Origin: Crocinitomicaceae bacterium
GTDB lineage: Bacteria > Bacteroidota > Bacteroidia > Flavobacteriales_D > Crocinitomicaceae
Direction: 5' to 3'
Length of the DNA stretch: 64,000 nt
NCBI GenBank assembly: GCA_021740745.1
Contig: JAIOZF010000001.1
Location: 62,001 to 126,000, forward strand
Below, in pieces: positions 8,170-14,566 of the stretch. The notes below the pieces were generated by a model that saw only the letters and a program-made list of their open reading frames with translations, ran no database searches and was not told the DNA's origin. Position 1 is the first letter of the stretch. The number at the start of each line of letters is the position of its first letter. Position numbers and translations under genes: made by a program.

Positions 8170-8285
8170 ATTTGCATACGAAACTAGAAGGGAAGCAACA
8201 AGGTGATAAGCCTTGTGAGGTCTACGAATCTTTTATCCCTTAATAACTCAGTCATCTGCGCCAACAGAAGGCTGAGTTTTTTTGT
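8170..8285 (+). ncRNA. Candidate structured small RNA
   Basis: No credible protein fits, but the plus strand folds into an ordered structure. An outer helix AAGGGA (8188-8193) pairs with TCCCTT (8236-8241). It encloses a hairpin ACAAGG/CCTTGT (8198-8203/8211-8216). A terminator follows: AACTCAG (8245-8251) with CTGAGTT (8272-8278), an inner TCTG/CAGA step, and a T7 run. There is no plus-strand gene upstream for this terminator to serve, so a short independent transcript is the simplest reading. Its 5' end is not fixed. No known RNA family was recognised. Confidence 0.5.
8245..8285 (+). terminator. Intrinsic terminator of the candidate small RNA
   Basis: A 7-bp stem (AACTCAG/CTGAGTT) with an inner 4-bp step is followed directly by seven T residues. 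Confidence 0.7.
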
Positions 8286-8349
8286 TTTATCGGCTTATAC
8301 TTTTTTCTTTAAAATACATAATCAACTAATTACAAATGCAATATTAAGC

Positions 8350-8423
8350 AATCTAATTCTATCAAGCAAGAATTTGATAAAATTTTCTATGTAAATTTTT
8401 CTCTTGCTTGATAGAATTAGATT
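8350..8423. repeat. 22-bp perfect inverted repeat, probable operator
   Basis: The arms at 8350-8371 and 8402-8423 are perfect reverse complements over 22 bp, separated by a 30-bp AT-rich spacer. The right arm covers the -33 region of the HTH gene promoter. This arrangement fits two operator sites bound by the neighbouring HTH protein, perhaps with looping, but a cruciform or RNA role is also possible. Confidence 0.7.
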
Positions 8424-8434
8424 ATGTATCTTTG
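8404..8434 (+). promoter_or_regulatory. Bacteroidetes-type promoter of the HTH/ImmA pair
   Basis: TATCTTTG at 8427-8434 matches the -7 consensus TAnnTTTG. A TTG at 8404-8406 lies 20 bp upstream as the -33 element, inside the right arm of the inverted repeat. The ATG lies 22 bp downstream of the -7 box. Confidence 0.6.
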
Positions 8435-8455
8435 TTGTAACAAAAACAGGATGTT

Positions 8456-8797
8456 ATGGAAACTCTAGGAAAAACACTGAAAAGCGCTCGAGAAGGATTG
8501 TCTTTAACTCTAAGAGAAATTGAAACAGAAACTGGTATATCGAATGCTTATTTAAGTCAATTAGAAAACGAAAAGATTAAAAAACCATCTGCAAGTATCC
8601 TTTACAAGTTAGCGGCTGCTTATAAGATTGAGCTTAATGATCTTCTTCGTGCGGCTGGTATAATTACCCAACGTCTAGAAGAAAAAGATGAAATGAGTGA
8701 ATTGGAAAAAGAAATTGCTTTTTATAAAAGCCATTTATCAGAAGATGAACAACGACAAGTTGTTACATTTATGAAATTCTTAAAAAGTCAAGGATAA
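8456..8797 (+). CDS. Cro/CI-family (XRE) HTH transcriptional regulator
   Basis: This 113-aa protein has an N-terminal HTH_3 domain at about 5-60 (LGKTLKSAREGLSLTLREI, then GISNAYLSQLENEKIKKPS), followed by a helical tail likely used for dimerisation. It probably represses its own promoter through the 22-bp inverted repeat immediately upstream. The ImmA-type peptidase gene follows after 1 bp, giving the ImmR/ImmA arrangement in which the peptidase cleaves or modulates the repressor after DNA damage or quorum input, as in ICEBs1-type elements. Which unit it controls (the island, the ubiquitin-like operon on the other side, or both) is not shown by the sequence. Confidence 0.9.
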   Translation: METLGKTLKSAREGLSLTLREIETETGISNAYLSQLENEKIKKPSASILYKLAAAYKIELNDLLRAAGIITQRLEEKDEMSELEKEIAFYKSHLSEDEQRQVVTFMKFLKSQG

Positions 8798-8798
8798 A

Positions 8799-9680
8799 GT
8801 GCTTAATTCGCATACCAAAAAGGATATTGAAAAGATATCCATGGATATCTTAAAATCATCTCGTTCTTTAGATGTATTTCCTACACCGATTGATCAAATT
8901 GTTAAATACTCAGATTTGATAGTTGCGGGAGGTATTGACGTAAAGTCAATTCAAAACAGATTTAAAGACTTTTTTCTACCTGAAGCTCTAATCTCTGGAT
9001 TAAGTAAAATCCGCGGATTCCTTGATCGATCTGAGAAGTTAATCTATTTGGATTTGACTCAAAATAATGGAAGACAAGGATTTGTGAAGCTTCATGAAAC
9101 TGGTCATAATGTTCTTCCTTGGCAAAAACTAATTCTGCAATTTGTAGATGATGATAACACATTGGATGCAACAACTAAAGATGAATTTGAGGCCGAAGCA
9201 AATTATTTTGCATCAGCAACTCTGTTTCAAAATGATCGATTCAATAGAGAATCAAAAAAGTATGAATTAGGCATTCCTGGAGCTTTACAACTTGCAAAAC
9301 ATTTTGGTGCTTCAGGTCACGCCGCCTTAAGACGATATGTAGAAATAAATGATGCACGCTGCATGCTACTAGTAATTGAAGGACTTTCTCCTAAAGGCAT
9401 CATTTTGAATGGAAAGTTGAGGAATACTTTTTACTCTTCATCTTTTTTAAATGAATTTGGAAAAATCACGATGCCAAATAACTTTGATTTCAAATGGTCA
9501 TTTATGCAGGATTATTGTTTCGGCAAAAGAATGAAGTTGGATGGTTCAATTGATTTAATTGTAAATGGAGAAATGATAGAATTCTGTTATCATTTCTTTA
9601 ATAACTCTTTTAATGTATTTGTTCTAATTTTCCCGAAAGGAGAAAATAAAAAAACGAAAACGAAAATCATCATTCGATGA
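8799..9680 (+). CDS. ImmA/IrrE-family metallo-endopeptidase
   Basis: This 293-aa protein starts with GTG one base after the stop of the HTH gene. It carries the zinc-peptidase motif H99-E-T-G-H103 (VKLHETGHNVLPW) and a second acidic motif (DEFEAEANYFAS, about 128-138) that supplies the third ligand. This is the IrrE N-terminal-like (DUF955) arrangement. Residues about 170-293 form an extra C-terminal region of mixed alpha/beta character that may sense a signal. ImmA-type proteases inactivate the paired HTH repressor, which is the most likely role here. Confidence 0.9.
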   Translation: MLNSHTKKDIEKISMDILKSSRSLDVFPTPIDQIVKYSDLIVAGGIDVKSIQNRFKDFFLPEALISGLSKIRGFLDRSEKLIYLDLTQNNGRQGFVKLHETGHNVLPWQKLILQFVDDDNTLDATTKDEFEAEANYFASATLFQNDRFNRESKKYELGIPGALQLAKHFGASGHAALRRYVEINDARCMLLVIEGLSPKGIILNGKLRNTFYSSSFLNEFGKITMPNNFDFKWSFMQDYCFGKRMKLDGSIDLIVNGEMIEFCYHFFNNSFNVFVLIFPKGENKKTKTKIIIR

Positions 9681-9687
9681 TAAATAG

Positions 9688-9711
9688 AAGAACCCTTCTA
9701 GACGGGTTCTT
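9688..9711 (+). terminator. Hairpin after the ImmA gene
   Basis: AGAACCC (9689-9695) pairs with GGGTTCT (9704-9710) 8 bp past the stop, followed by a short T-run. It lies between convergent genes and may act in both directions. Confidence 0.5.
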
Positions 9712-9729
9712 TAAAAGAAACTTGCCTAA

Positions 9730-10524
9730 TTAAGGTTTAGTAGGCCTTTTTATATTCTCATCTTTCTGGTAATCTAGTATTTTACCTATCCTTTCTGCCC
9801 TAAACCAACGTTTATTAATTTGATGTTTCTTTCCATCTGGAAATTCCATATAATCTGAAATAATTTGGTTCATAAATTCAGTTAGTTCAGGCCCTACCCC
9901 TTTGGTTAATTTATCTTTGAACTTAGATAAATCAATGTTATATATTTCACAAATAAAAGCAACCATAACTAAATAATTAGAGTCGGAATTTGTACAATTC
10001 CCAATATAATTAAGTGATATTTTATCACCGGGATTCGGCTTTTCTTTTTTAACCATATTGCTAAATGCTTTTAAACTTGATTGCAAAGTTCCTCTTAGTT
10101 TATATTCATTATGTTGATATGCTATCTCTGAATCAGCATATTCAGGTAAAGTTATTTCCAGAATTTTCATTTCTAGTTTTTGATTTCTTTTTTGAATCAT
10201 TAGTTTTTTGCCCTTTTCACTCCAAAGAAATATCATGAAAGCGAAAAGAAGTCCTGATGGGATGAATGAATTTAATGACAACACATTCAATTTGTCAAAA
10301 TAAAAAATAAGTGCCCAAATTAAAATGTAAGCACATGAAAAAATAGATAGGATAATTTTAGTGTATCCAATCCTATACCTCTCAATTAAATCCATTTTTA
10401 ATTTTTCCTGTAAAGTTGCATTTTCAACACTTTCCAGTTTTCTATATAAAACAACAATTAGAAAAGGAATCCACGGAAGAATCAACACAAATATGGATAT
10501 TACTATGTACATTTCACTCTTCAT
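9730..10524 (-). CDS. Unrecognised membrane protein downstream of integrase
   Basis: From the ATG at 10524 (a TTG at 10533 is also possible) this is a 264-aa protein. Three hydrophobic segments lie at about 6-26, 55-75 and 80-100, followed by a basic stretch and a soluble region to the end. I see no known catalytic motif. It overlaps the end of the integrase gene by 11 nt on the same strand, so the two are co-transcribed and it is island cargo. The soluble C-terminus (GNCTNSDSNYLVMVAFICEI) vaguely resembles RteC-type helical proteins of Bacteroidetes elements, but not convincingly. Confidence 0.7.
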   Translation of the reverse strand: MKSEMYIVISIFVLILPWIPFLIVVLYRKLESVENATLQEKLKMDLIERYRIGYTKIILSIFSCAYILIWALIFYFDKLNVLSLNSFIPSGLLFAFMIFLWSEKGKKLMIQKRNQKLEMKILEITLPEYADSEIAYQHNEYKLRGTLQSSLKAFSNMVKKEKPNPGDKISLNYIGNCTNSDSNYLVMVAFICEIYNIDLSKFKDKLTKGVGPELTEFMNQIISDYMEFPDGKKHQINKRWFRAERIGKILDYQKDENIKRPTKP

Positions 10525-11590
10525 AAAACTCAATTATTGGTAACGAATTAATTGCTTTATCTTTCAATTCTTCTATGTGATTCAAATACTTCACTGTATG
10601 CAAAGTGCTTGTCTGACCCATACAATCAGACACTGTCTTTAAATTTGCTCCATTCATTAATAATAAAGTGGCATAACTGTGTCTTGCACAATAGAAAGTA
10701 ATATGTTTGTCAATACCTGCTCTTTTTACCCAAGAATGCAGATTCTTATTAATCCCATTTGTTGTCAGGTTCACTTCAAAAACTAAGTCTTTCTTCAGCC
10801 TTGGTGGTCCAGCTAAATTAAGTATCTGTTGGCTTAATGGAATATTTATTTCAATTCCTGTTTTTACACGTCTAGTATTTAATCTTCCCCCAGCCAAATT
10901 TTCCCAATAAAGCTCTTTCAAATCAGCAATGCCTAAACCAGTATATGAACAAAACAAAAACATTTTTTTTACCAATGGATTGGGGCATGGGGTCACTGCT
11001 AAAAGACGCAATTCGTCTGCTGTTAAAACTTCTTTACGAAGTGTACTTTTATTGTTCCCATTTTTATAAATAATTCCTTGAGCTGGATTGATTTTCAAAT
11101 AACCTTCAGACACTGCCGCCTTGACAACTTTTTTGAAACGAGAAAAATAATTTTTTGGAGTTTCTCCAGACAAACTAACTTCATCTGATCTTAAATAGTC
11201 TAAATAATCTTCACAAACTTTTGTAGTCAATCTTGATACGCCAAATCGTTGCCCGCCGACAAAGTTGGCAAAATGCCGCACCGCGCAAATTATCATACGT
11301 TTATCTTTGCTTTTGTATTTTAAGATGTAGCTTTCACAGTATTCAAGGAAATCTATCTTGTTTCGGTGCTTTGGAACATAATCTGTGCCTCCAGCAATCA
11401 ATTCAAGTTCAATATTGTTTCGAATCTGTTTTGCAATATCCAGTTTTTCTTTTCGAGAATTGCTATCATCTTTTTTTGAATTTATTATAATGTTCAAAAA
11501 TTGATAGCTTCTTTCTCCGTCATGATAAATATCTAAATACAGACTTTTTCCACCACTCTTCAATTTCTTTTCTCGCAAAATTACTGACAT
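10514..11590 (-). CDS. Tyrosine recombinase (integrase) with divergent active site
   Basis: This 358-aa protein has the three parts of Bacteroidetes tyrosine recombinases: an arm-binding N-terminus, a SAM-like core-binding domain (about 78-170) and a C-terminal catalytic domain (about 188-350). The nucleophile Y335 (TVKYLNH), the second Arg R303 (CARHSYAT) and K243 (RVKTG) are present. The first Arg is Gly (YTGLGIADL, G220), the HxxR histidine is Tyr (Y300) and the third His is Gln (MGQTS, Q326). Loss of the first Arg is known from the CTnDOT-type integrase; losing both histidine positions as well is more extreme. It reads away from a tRNA 3' fragment about 140 bp upstream, the expected place for the att site. 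Activity is uncertain. Confidence 0.9.
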   Translation of the reverse strand: MSVILREKKLKSGGKSLYLDIYHDGERSYQFLNIIINSKKDDSNSRKEKLDIAKQIRNNIELELIAGGTDYVPKHRNKIDFLEYCESYILKYKSKDKRMIICAVRHFANFVGGQRFGVSRLTTKVCEDYLDYLRSDEVSLSGETPKNYFSRFKKVVKAAVSEGYLKINPAQGIIYKNGNNKSTLRKEVLTADELRLLAVTPCPNPLVKKMFLFCSYTGLGIADLKELYWENLAGGRLNTRRVKTGIEINIPLSQQILNLAGPPRLKKDLVFEVNLTTNGINKNLHSWVKRAGIDKHITFYCARHSYATLLLMNGANLKTVSDCMGQTSTLHTVKYLNHIEELKDKAINSLPIIEFYEE

Positions 11591-11604
11591 ACCTTTTATT
11601 CAAA

Positions 11605-11625
11605 ATGAGTAACACATGAGTAACA
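11605..11625. repeat. Short direct repeats at the integrase start, possible arm sites
   Basis: ATGAGTAACA occurs at 11605-11614 and again at 11616-11625, one helical turn apart, next to the integrase start. An inverted pair TGACGGCT/AGCCGTCA lies at 11652-11659 and 11715-11722, between these and the tRNA fragment. This layout is typical of integrase or excisionase binding sites, but binding is only inferred. Confidence 0.4.
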
Positions 11626-11730
11626 AATATATCGAATTTATAGATGGTTTATGACGGCTCGTTAAAATAAATATACTTATAATGTCTTCAAATAGTAATC
11701 TTTAGCATAATATAAGCCGTCACAAGAAAC

Positions 11731-11754
11731 ACGGTTCGATTCCGGCCCGGGGTA
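11731..11754 (+). other. tRNA 3' fragment, probable attachment site
   Basis: The sequence contains a canonical T-arm loop (GGTTCGATTCCGG) followed by a G/C-rich acceptor-like end. The bases upstream do not complete the T-stem or the rest of a tRNA. This is what remains at one end of an element integrated into the 3' end of a tRNA gene. The intact tRNA should lie at the other end, left of the window. The isotype could not be determined. Confidence 0.6.
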
Positions 11755-11810
11755 CTAAAAACCAGAGTGAGAAACAAAGCGAGAGCGTTGTTCCGAACTC
11801 TGGTTTTTTT
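11750..11810 (+). repeat. 61-bp direct repeat, copy 1 (tRNA tail plus terminator)
   Basis: This segment begins in the acceptor end of the tRNA fragment and includes the hairpin AACCAGAGT/ACTCTGGTT followed by eight T residues, an intrinsic terminator. It recurs at 12249-12309 with only two mismatches over 61 bp. The two copies bracket the four-helix-bundle gene. Confidence 0.85.
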
Positions 11811-11879
11811 TCTTCATTCTCATTCTGCTTCTCGCAATGAAAAAATTAGTATCTTAAATGGAAACCTAATTCATTTTCT

Positions 11880-12224
11880 ATGTTTGATTTCCAAAATCTG
11901 GCAGTTTACAAAAAAACGAAATTGTTTCATGTCAATTGCAAAAATATCATCCTCGAAAAAAAGCTGGACAGATTTGTTGTTGACCAACTTGGACGAGCCT
12001 CATTTAGTGTTCCTCTAAATATTGCTGAAGGAAGCGGTAAATTTTCCAAAGCTGACAGAAAAAACTATTTTACGACTGCAAGGGCTTCTTTATTTGAATG
12101 TGTTGCAGTTCTGGACATTCTTAAAGATGAGGGAAAAATATCGGAGTCAGATTTTGAAAGGATGCTAAAGGATGCCGATGAGCTTTCAAGAATTTTATAT
12201 TCTATGATTAAAAATCTGACTTGA
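11880..12224 (+). CDS. Four-helix-bundle protein (S23/IVP family)
   Basis: This 114-aa protein matches the four-helix-bundle family first described from 23S rRNA intervening sequences: an N-terminal FQNLAVYKK helix, PLNIAEGSGK near 46-55, RKNYFTTARASLFECVAVLDI, then KDADELSRILYSMIKNL. The function is unknown. Copies outside rRNA are scattered through Bacteroidota genomes and look horizontally spread. It sits alone between two copies of a 61-bp terminator-bearing repeat at the island boundary, and no rRNA lies nearby. The extra residues LFHVNCKNIILEKKLD in place of the usual first loop are slightly atypical. Confidence 0.85.
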   Translation: MFDFQNLAVYKKTKLFHVNCKNIILEKKLDRFVVDQLGRASFSVPLNIAEGSGKFSKADRKNYFTTARASLFECVAVLDILKDEGKISESDFERMLKDADELSRILYSMIKNLT

Positions 12225-12248
12225 TATGATCGACAATACAAACATTCA

Positions 12249-12309
12249 GGGTACTAAAAACCAGAGTGAGAAACAAAACGAGCGCGTTGTTCCGAACTCT
12301 GGTTTTTTT
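12249..12309 (+). repeat. 61-bp direct repeat, copy 2
   Basis: This is the second copy of the tRNA-tail/terminator segment, with two mismatches to 11750-11810. It keeps only GGGTACT of the tRNA end and ends with seven T residues after the CTCTGG stem. Confidence 0.85.
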
Positions 12310-12346
12310 GTGTATTACAATTTCATTTCAAACTTTACATAAACAA

Positions 12347-12369
12347 AAACGCCCCTAATTGAGGCGTTT
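12347..12369 (-). terminator. Terminator of the small secreted protein gene
   Basis: AAACGCC (12347-12353) pairs with GGCGTTT (12363-12369). On the minus strand it is followed by a T-rich run and lies just past the stop at 12373. Confidence 0.75.
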
Positions 12370-12372
12370 CAT

Positions 12373-12543
12373 TTATCCGTTGTAAGCTTCGCACTTTTGG
12401 TGCTTCACTTTTTTAGCACCTTTCTTTTTGTTTTTCTTTTTATCGTATTTCACTATACTAGTAGTTGAAGAATCGATAACAGGAGCAGCGAATGAAGTTA
12501 AACTCATTCCTACCAACGTCGCAGCAAAAAATAGATTTTTCAT
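12373..12543 (-). CDS. Small secreted basic protein
   Basis: From the internal ATG at 12543 this is 56 aa. A signal peptide (MKNLFFAATLVGMSLTSFAA) precedes about 35 residues ending in a lysine-rich stretch (KYDKKKNKKKGAKKVKHQK). A longer frame from 12570 would put nine residues ahead of the signal peptide and is unlikely. An intrinsic terminator lies directly downstream. I do not recognise a family; similar short Lys-rich exported proteins are common in Flavobacteriales. Confidence 0.65.
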   Translation of the reverse strand: MKNLFFAATLVGMSLTSFAAPVIDSSTTSIVKYDKKKNKKKGAKKVKHQKCEAYNG

Positions 12544-12806
12544 AAGGAGAGATTTTATAGTTTGAACCAATTTAATGCTTGTTTAACTTATAAACAAACA
12601 AAAGGTTACATTCTTAAGCAATTATTTTTGTTTTTTAAAAAAAAGATATCATTGCTTAAAATCAGCAAAAATTTAAATTGCTATATGGATAGAATACTTA
12701 ACAAGCCAGCATATCATTGACTTGACTATATTTCGATGGAATAATAATCGAAATAACTACAGATAAAGGAGATGAAATGCTATTCAATAATTACAAAAGA
12801 ACAAGT

Positions 12807-13439
12807 TTAAGCCTTCTTTAAAAATCTAAACAATTTCCATTTCCCGCGCAATGAGGTTAAGCGAAAATCATCTAATTTTTCGTTGACTCCTTTTAAATTA
12901 AATATTTCTAGTAATTTAAAAGTGCCACGAGCGACTTTGAAATCCAATTCATCTTTAAAAATTGGAATAATCGCAAGAAAATAAATTGTTTTATCTCCTA
13001 ATTCAAGAGGTGACAATTCTTCTTCCAAGAGAATAGGATCAACCAAGAAGAAATGATTTTGCTTCATCAATCCTGAAAGTGGTTTTTTATCCGCTCCGCA
13101 AGGCATGCTGTGTCCGTGACCATACCACGTTTGTTTATCAAATACGTGTTTTGCCAAGCGTTGAATCCACGGGAATACCCAATTCGTGTTTGGATTATCT
13201 GTATCAGCTAAATCCCAGTAACTCGGTAAGCAAAAATACAATTCAATAAATTCTCTGCCTTTTACCTTTTCAGGTACGGGCATTTCATATGAACTTAAGC
13301 CGTTGGTCATTAAAATTGTAACTGGACTTTTTAAATCTAGTTTGAGTTGGATCAATGGCAATTCTCCTTCTTTACCTTGAATTTCAGTAATGGCAGATTC
13401 GCCAAAACGACTTATTAATGCTGAAAGTAAAGTGGACAT
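12807..13439 (-). CDS. Suppressor-of-fused (SUFU) domain protein
   Basis: This 210-aa protein matches bacterial SUFU-domain proteins: ILMTNGLSSYEMPVP near 43-57, then ELYFCLPSYWDL near 66-77, WVFPWIQRLAKHVFDKQTWYG, and ending with repeated beta segments. The domain is related to the animal Hedgehog regulator, but its bacterial role is unknown; many copies are immunity proteins to polymorphic toxins or orphans. It has no signal peptide. A terminator hairpin at 13476-13506 separates it from the upstream DUF2911 gene, so it has its own promoter or depends on readthrough. Confidence 0.85.
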   Translation of the reverse strand: MSTLLSALISRFGESAITEIQGKEGELPLIQLKLDLKSPVTILMTNGLSSYEMPVPEKVKGREFIELYFCLPSYWDLADTDNPNTNWVFPWIQRLAKHVFDKQTWYGHGHSMPCGADKKPLSGLMKQNHFFLVDPILLEEELSPLELGDKTIYFLAIIPIFKDELDFKVARGTFKLLEIFNLKGVNEKLDDFRLTSLRGKWKLFRFLKKA

Positions 13440-13456
13440 ATTCTTTAATTTGAAAA

Positions 13457-13518
13457 TTCGAAGATTAGAAAATTCAAAGATTTGAGAATCAAATTCTCAA
13501 ATCTTTAAATCTTCGAAT
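13457..13518 (-). terminator. Nested hairpin downstream of the DUF2911 gene
   Basis: An inner 13-bp perfect stem (13476-13488 with 13494-13506) is enclosed by outer arms ATTCGAAGATT and AATCTTCGAAT. It begins 3 bp past the DUF2911 stop. The same TTTGAAAATTC-type sequence recurs in other intergenic regions of the window. Confidence 0.65.
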
Positions 13519-13520
13519 AA

Positions 13521-14375
13521 TTACTTCTTCTTAGTTTGGCTCCATTCTTCGATAGACGCTTTGTTCATGTCTACATAAGCTTGGTTCTCTGCTTTTTCAG
13601 CTGCTGCCATTGAAATTTTAGCTGTTTCGATTGCTCCTTTGAGATCACCCATTTCCGCCTGAATAAGTGATTTTAAACGCACGTACCAATAAGTGCTTTC
13701 ACCGCGCATTTCGATTGCTTTCGAAACCCATTCAAATGCTTTTTTTAGGTCTTTCTTTTCATTGTAATAGAATTCTGCAGAAGCATAATAATCACCAGCA
13801 GATGGACCAGCCATTACTTTGTCAATTGCTGCAGACATCTTAAAAGCAGTTGGAACATTAAAAGCTAAGGTTGCTTTCGTTTTATCCCAATTGAAAGTAA
13901 GATTCGCTGATTTAGTAGTAAGATTATCCAATGAAATAGTGAATGTTTCTACAACATCGCTCATATTTGTTACGGCAGCTGTTGTTCTTAAAGCTACTTT
14001 CTTTTCATCCCATTCTTCCGGTGTTCCCCAGTTCGTGATGTCCGTATAAAAAACAACTTCCCAACTCTTTGCGGTAGGCTTAACAAAAATCGCATAAGTC
14101 CCTGCTTTCAAGGTGTCAGTTCCAAAAAGCACAGCATCAGAAACGGTGAATTTTGTGTTTTCATTCGCTCCTGTTCTCCACATTTCATTGAATGGAACAA
14201 CATCTCCAAAAACAACTCTGTTGTTCTTAGATGGACGAGAATATTCTACTTTAACATCAGTTAAACCTACTTTTTGTTCCAATTTACCAACTGGACTTGC
14301 CATTGGTCGCTGTAATTGAGCCATAGCAACTGAACATACAGAAGCCAACAACATTACAAGTACTACTTTTTTCAT
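13521..14375 (-). CDS. Exported DUF2911 protein with TPR-like tail
   Basis: This 284-aa protein has a signal peptide (MKKVVLVMLLASVCSVAMA) and then the DUF2911 domain typical of Bacteroidota (VEYSRPSKNNRVVFGDVVPFNEMWRTGANENTKF at about 44-77, then GTYAIFVKP). Residues about 190-280 form helical repeats of TPR type (YYASAEFYYNEKKDLKKAFEWVSKAIE). It is probably periplasmic; the function is unknown. It is a single gene with its own terminator. Confidence 0.9.
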   Translation of the reverse strand: MKKVVLVMLLASVCSVAMAQLQRPMASPVGKLEQKVGLTDVKVEYSRPSKNNRVVFGDVVPFNEMWRTGANENTKFTVSDAVLFGTDTLKAGTYAIFVKPTAKSWEVVFYTDITNWGTPEEWDEKKVALRTTAAVTNMSDVVETFTISLDNLTTKSANLTFNWDKTKATLAFNVPTAFKMSAAIDKVMAGPSAGDYYASAEFYYNEKKDLKKAFEWVSKAIEMRGESTYWYVRLKSLIQAEMGDLKGAIETAKISMAAAEKAENQAYVDMNKASIEEWSQTKKK

Positions 14376-14437
14376 TTTCTATCAATTTAGTTCTGCTAAA
14401 TTAACACAAATGAATGAAAAAGGTTTTTGAAATCTAA

Positions 14438-14566
14438 TTAAGAGAACATGTGGGTTCCGCATATAGCTCCAATAAAGAAGGCAATTAGCGAAAATAACAA
14501 CCCAAGCATTGCAAATTTATTCTTTTTGAAAACCGGAACTATACACAATAGGAAAGGTACAATCAA
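14438..14566 (-). CDS. Small two-span membrane protein coupled to the DUF6495 gene
   Basis: A 42-codon frame starts at a TTG (14564-14566) that overlaps the stop of the preceding gene (TTGA). It encodes two hydrophobic segments, IVPFLLCIVPVF and AMLGLLFSLIAFFIGAICG, separated by KKNKF. The overlap, same strand and coherent hydrophobicity argue for a real small membrane protein as the last gene of the YqaA-ispD-DUF6495 operon. The non-ATG start and short length keep confidence moderate. Confidence 0.5.
   Translation of the reverse strand: MIVPFLLCIVPVFKKNKFAMLGLLFSLIAFFIGAICGTHMFS

Larger units (their letters stand above)
8057..8455. other. Divergent regulatory intergenic region
   Basis: This 399-bp region separates the minus-strand ubiquitin-like operon from the plus-strand HTH/ImmA pair. 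It holds, in order: a 7-codon minus-strand leader frame abutting the operon start (8057-8080), a perfect 8-bp hairpin (8115-8135), a candidate small RNA with its own terminator (about 8170-8285), and a 22-bp perfect inverted repeat overlapping the HTH promoter (8350-8423). Confidence 0.6.

Noticed and set aside
8170-8285. Retron-type ncRNA
   Set aside because: No reverse transcriptase gene is present nearby.
8203-8394. 63-codon plus-strand frame in the divergent region
   Set aside because: It lies across the candidate RNA terminator and left inverted-repeat arm, has low-complexity content and no family resemblance.
8350-8423. Repeat pair as a CRISPR or CRISPR-like array
   Set aside because: There are only two arms, in inverted not direct orientation, with a single spacer and no cas genes.
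1-11754. Complete prophage
   Set aside because: No capsid, tail, terminase or lysis genes are visible; only integrase, regulators and cargo.
11767-12018. 83-codon frame overlapping the four-helix-bundle gene
   Set aside because: It starts inside the terminator repeat and runs in another frame of the recognised S23 gene.
11880-12224. rRNA intervening sequence
   Set aside because: The four-helix-bundle protein suggests one, but no 23S rRNA sequence flanks it.
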